Shown here one piece after another: positions 5,186 to 6,665 of a stretch of 6,665 nt of DNA (positions are counted from its first letter, which is position 1; every line of letters begins with the position of its first letter). The notes under the pieces are model-generated. The model was not told the origin of the DNA. It did not search any database and saw nothing but the letters and a program-made list of their open reading frames with translations. The stretch is from Desulfobacula sp. Lineage in GTDB: Bacteria > Desulfobacterota > Desulfobacteria > Desulfobacterales > Desulfobacteraceae. The stretch spans positions 1 through 6,665 of the forward strand of contig JAQICW010000558.1 of NCBI GenBank assembly GCA_027858355.1. The letters are read 5' to 3'. Position numbers and translations under genes: made by a program.

Positions 5186-6549
5186 TATTCAGGATCGTTT
5201 GTCACCTGTTGGTACAAAAGCTCTGCTATATCTAGGACCCGGATATCACTGCTGCATTCCTTAAGACCGTCCTGAAGCATGGTAATGCAATAAGGACATG
5301 CCGATGCAACAATATCAACACCACTTTTTTCAATTTCCTTTGCACGGTCAACATTGATATAGGTACCAAGTGTTTCTTCCATAAACATTCTTGCACCACC
5401 AGCACCACAGCAAAAACCCTTGTCTCTTGAGCGCTGCATTTCTACGGGCCGCTGCCCCATGTTTATCTGAGCAATAAGATCCCTGGGTGCATCAAAAATA
5501 CCATTCCACCGCCCAAGATAACATGAATCATGATAGGTAATTGAACCCAGATCTTTACCTTTAATTACCAACATTTTTTGTCGGATTAGGTCCAAAAGGA
5601 ACTGAGAGTGATGAACAACCGAATAATCAGCATCAAACTGTGGATATTCATTTTTTAGCATATTATAGGTATGGGGGCAAGAGGTGAGTATCTTTTTGGG
5701 TTTGCATGTGTTGAGTTCCTCAACGTTCTGCATGATCATCATCTGAGCCAGATATTCATTCCCTGCACGGCGGGCCGTATCTCCTGTTCCCCACTCCTGA
5801 TTTCCAAGAATGGCAACATTGACACCAGCTGTTTTAAGGAGCCCTGCAAGTGCCTTTGATATTTGGACAGCTCTGTCATCAAAAGAACCAGCAGAACCAA
5901 CAAACCAGAGAATATCAGCATCAGGATTTTCCTGGATAGAGGGAATTTTTATATCTTTACACCAGTTTTTCCGGGTATCAGAACTAAATCCCCATGGATT
6001 TCCCTGGTTTTCCAGATTTGTAAAAGTATCTTGCATTTCAGCAGGAAAACTTGCCTCCATGAGGACCTGATATTTTCTTGCCTCTAAAATAAAATCAAGG
6101 TGCTGGATATTTACAGGGCAGATATCTTCACAGGCCCGGCAGGTCGTGCAGGACCACAGCACATCTGAGGTGATACCGGAGGCTTCTCCTACAAAGGGCT
6201 TGATCTCATCCTTTTTGTTATCCAGAATTGCCTGTGAATATTGGAACAGTTCTGTTTTTAAATCGTGTACAATGGCCTTTGGTGACAAAGGTTTGCCTGT
6301 ATGATCAGCAGGGCATTGTTCCTGACATCTTCCGCATTCAGTGCATGCATAAAGATTTAATACACCCTTCCAGTTTAGTTCATTAATTTTGCCAAGACCA
6401 AAACTTTCAGCTTCTTCATCTTCAATATCTGTTTTCTCAATGGTTTTTTCCCTCTCCAGTGGTTTTAAAAAGACATTGGGAGTTGCTGCCAGCAGATGGA
6501 GATGTTTTGACCCGGGAATATAGACCAGGAACCCCATGATTGTCAGCAT
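5185..6549 (-). CDS. HdrD/GlpC-like iron-sulfur oxidoreductase with CCG domains, probably N-terminally truncated
   Basis: This 454-residue protein resembles the electron-transfer part of heterodisulfide-reductase-type membrane complexes. Two [4Fe-4S] ferredoxin motifs are intact: C69-x2-C72-x2-C75-x3-C79 and C134-x2-C137-x2-C140-x3-C144. The C-terminal CCG domain is complete: C343-x36-C380-C381-G, then x36-C418-x2-C421. In the first CCG domain (about 211-300) only C291 remains. S219 (VGSAGSFDD), G254 (EWGTGD) and T294 (SCPHTYN) stand where relatives have cysteine. The N terminus, LTIMGFLVYIPGSKHLHLLAATPNVF, looks like the end of a NarI-like membrane domain in longer relatives. Upstream the frame meets TAA at 6577-6579 and ATG 6549 has no ribosome-binding site, so the membrane part may have been lost. 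Gene order suggests it was the redox partner of AOR. Whether it still functions is uncertain. Confidence 0.8.
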   Translation of the reverse strand: MLTIMGFLVYIPGSKHLHLLAATPNVFLKPLEREKTIEKTDIEDEEAESFGLGKINELNWKGVLNLYACTECGRCQEQCPADHTGKPLSPKAIVHDLKTELFQYSQAILDNKKDEIKPFVGEASGITSDVLWSCTTCRACEDICPVNIQHLDFILEARKYQVLMEASFPAEMQDTFTNLENQGNPWGFSSDTRKNWCKDIKIPSIQENPDADILWFVGSAGSFDDRAVQISKALAGLLKTAGVNVAILGNQEWGTGDTARRAGNEYLAQMMIMQNVEELNTCKPKKILTSCPHTYNMLKNEYPQFDADYSVVHHSQFLLDLIRQKMLVIKGKDLGSITYHDSCYLGRWNGIFDAPRDLIAQINMGQRPVEMQRSRDKGFCCGAGGARMFMEETLGTYINVDRAKEIEKSGVDIVASACPYCITMLQDGLKECSSDIRVLDIAELLYQQVTNDPE

Positions 6550-6567
6550 ATGGGGAGTGAGCTGACA
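6541..6567 (-). repeat. 7-bp inverted repeat enclosing the HdrD-like start codon
   Basis: TGTCAGC (6541-6547) and GCTGACA (6561-6567) are perfect inverted copies separated by 13 bp. In the minus-strand transcript the 3' arm begins at the G of the AUG start codon, so a hairpin here would hide the start. No Shine-Dalgarno sequence is present in the loop or just upstream. It could be a regulatory hairpin, the scar of a rearrangement, or chance. Confidence 0.45.
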
Positions 6568-6573
6568 AAACCT

Positions 6574-6583
6574 ACCTTAAGGT
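6574..6583. repeat. 10-bp perfect palindrome upstream of the HdrD-like gene
   Basis: ACCTTAAGGT reads the same on both strands and lies 25 bp upstream of the HdrD-like start. It could be a protein-binding half-site pair, but it also carries the in-frame TAA that closes the upstream frame, and its role is unknown. Confidence 0.3.
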
Positions 6584-6665
6584 GAATAGACCCATGAAAC
6601 GTTTTTCTTGACTATTTTTCCAGTTTAGGCATAGGATTCCCCCCATGACAAAGCAATTTTCACAG

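Noticed and set aside
6608..6637. Plus-strand promoter starting with TTGACT near 6609
   Set aside because: No acceptable -10 box follows at the right distance and no plus-strand gene is visible in the remaining bases.
6634..6644. GGATTCCCCCC resembling the right end of the IS1595-type element (GGATACCCCCT)
   Set aside because: Only 9 of 11 bases match, the sequence inside shows no further similarity, and no matching second end or convincing 8-bp target duplication is visible.
6563..6652. TGACAAA direct repeat at 6563-6569 and 6646-6652 as a target duplication of a small insertion
   Set aside because: The enclosed sequence has no terminal inverted repeats; a 7-bp match in AT-rich DNA is easily chance.
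6628..6656. Minus-strand promoter for the HdrD-like gene (TTGCTT, 17 bp, TATGCC)
   Set aside because: The spacing is right but the -10 box matches the consensus poorly, and the gene may be truncated, so its original promoter would lie elsewhere.
1..6665. CRISPR array, tRNA or rRNA genes
   Set aside because: No regularly spaced repeats, cloverleaf-like sequence or conserved ribosomal RNA segments were seen on either strand.

Overview
The window looks like an accessory, transposon-scarred stretch of an AT-rich anaerobic bacterial genome. The pairing of a tungsten-type aldehyde oxidoreductase with a heterodisulfide-reductase-like iron-sulfur protein, the base composition and the short insertion elements suggest a sulfate-reducing Desulfobacterota bacterium (Desulfobacteraceae-like). 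This placement is inference from gene content only.

Positions 1-2358 read rightward and form one operon. It holds the C-terminal end of a spermidine/putrescine-type periplasmic binding protein (potD-like, 1-210), two polyamine-type ABC permeases (potB-like 254-1111, potC-like 1121-1930) and a small VOC-fold (glyoxalase/bleomycin-resistance superfamily) protein (1969-2358). No ATPase gene is in view; it may lie upstream.

Positions 2359-2829 are mostly non-coding. They contain a 204-bp MITE-like element (2467-2670) with 17-bp imperfect terminal inverted repeats, next to the truncated start of a leftward FAD-dependent oxidoreductase gene (2648-2752). Homology to the family stops where the element begins.

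Positions 2830-6549 read leftward. In transcription order they are a CCG-domain iron-sulfur oxidoreductase (HdrD/GlpC-like, 6549-5185), an aldehyde:ferredoxin oxidoreductase (AOR, 4811-3078), a MoaD/ThiS-type sulfur carrier (3069-2830) and the FAD oxidoreductase remnant. This looks like a module that oxidises an aldehyde at a tungsto- or molybdopterin site and passes electrons to iron-sulfur and flavin partners. A 335-bp IS1595-family derivative (4843-5177), with matched ends and a perfect 8-bp target duplication, sits exactly between the HdrD-like stop codon and the AOR ribosome-binding site.

The module shows several signs of decay or remodelling. The HdrD-like protein starts inside what looks like the last membrane helix of a larger protein and has no visible ribosome-binding site. 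It has also lost three of the four cysteines expected in its first CCG domain. The FAD gene is reduced to its first 30 or so codons and has a damaged dinucleotide-binding motif. AOR and the MoaD-like protein look intact.
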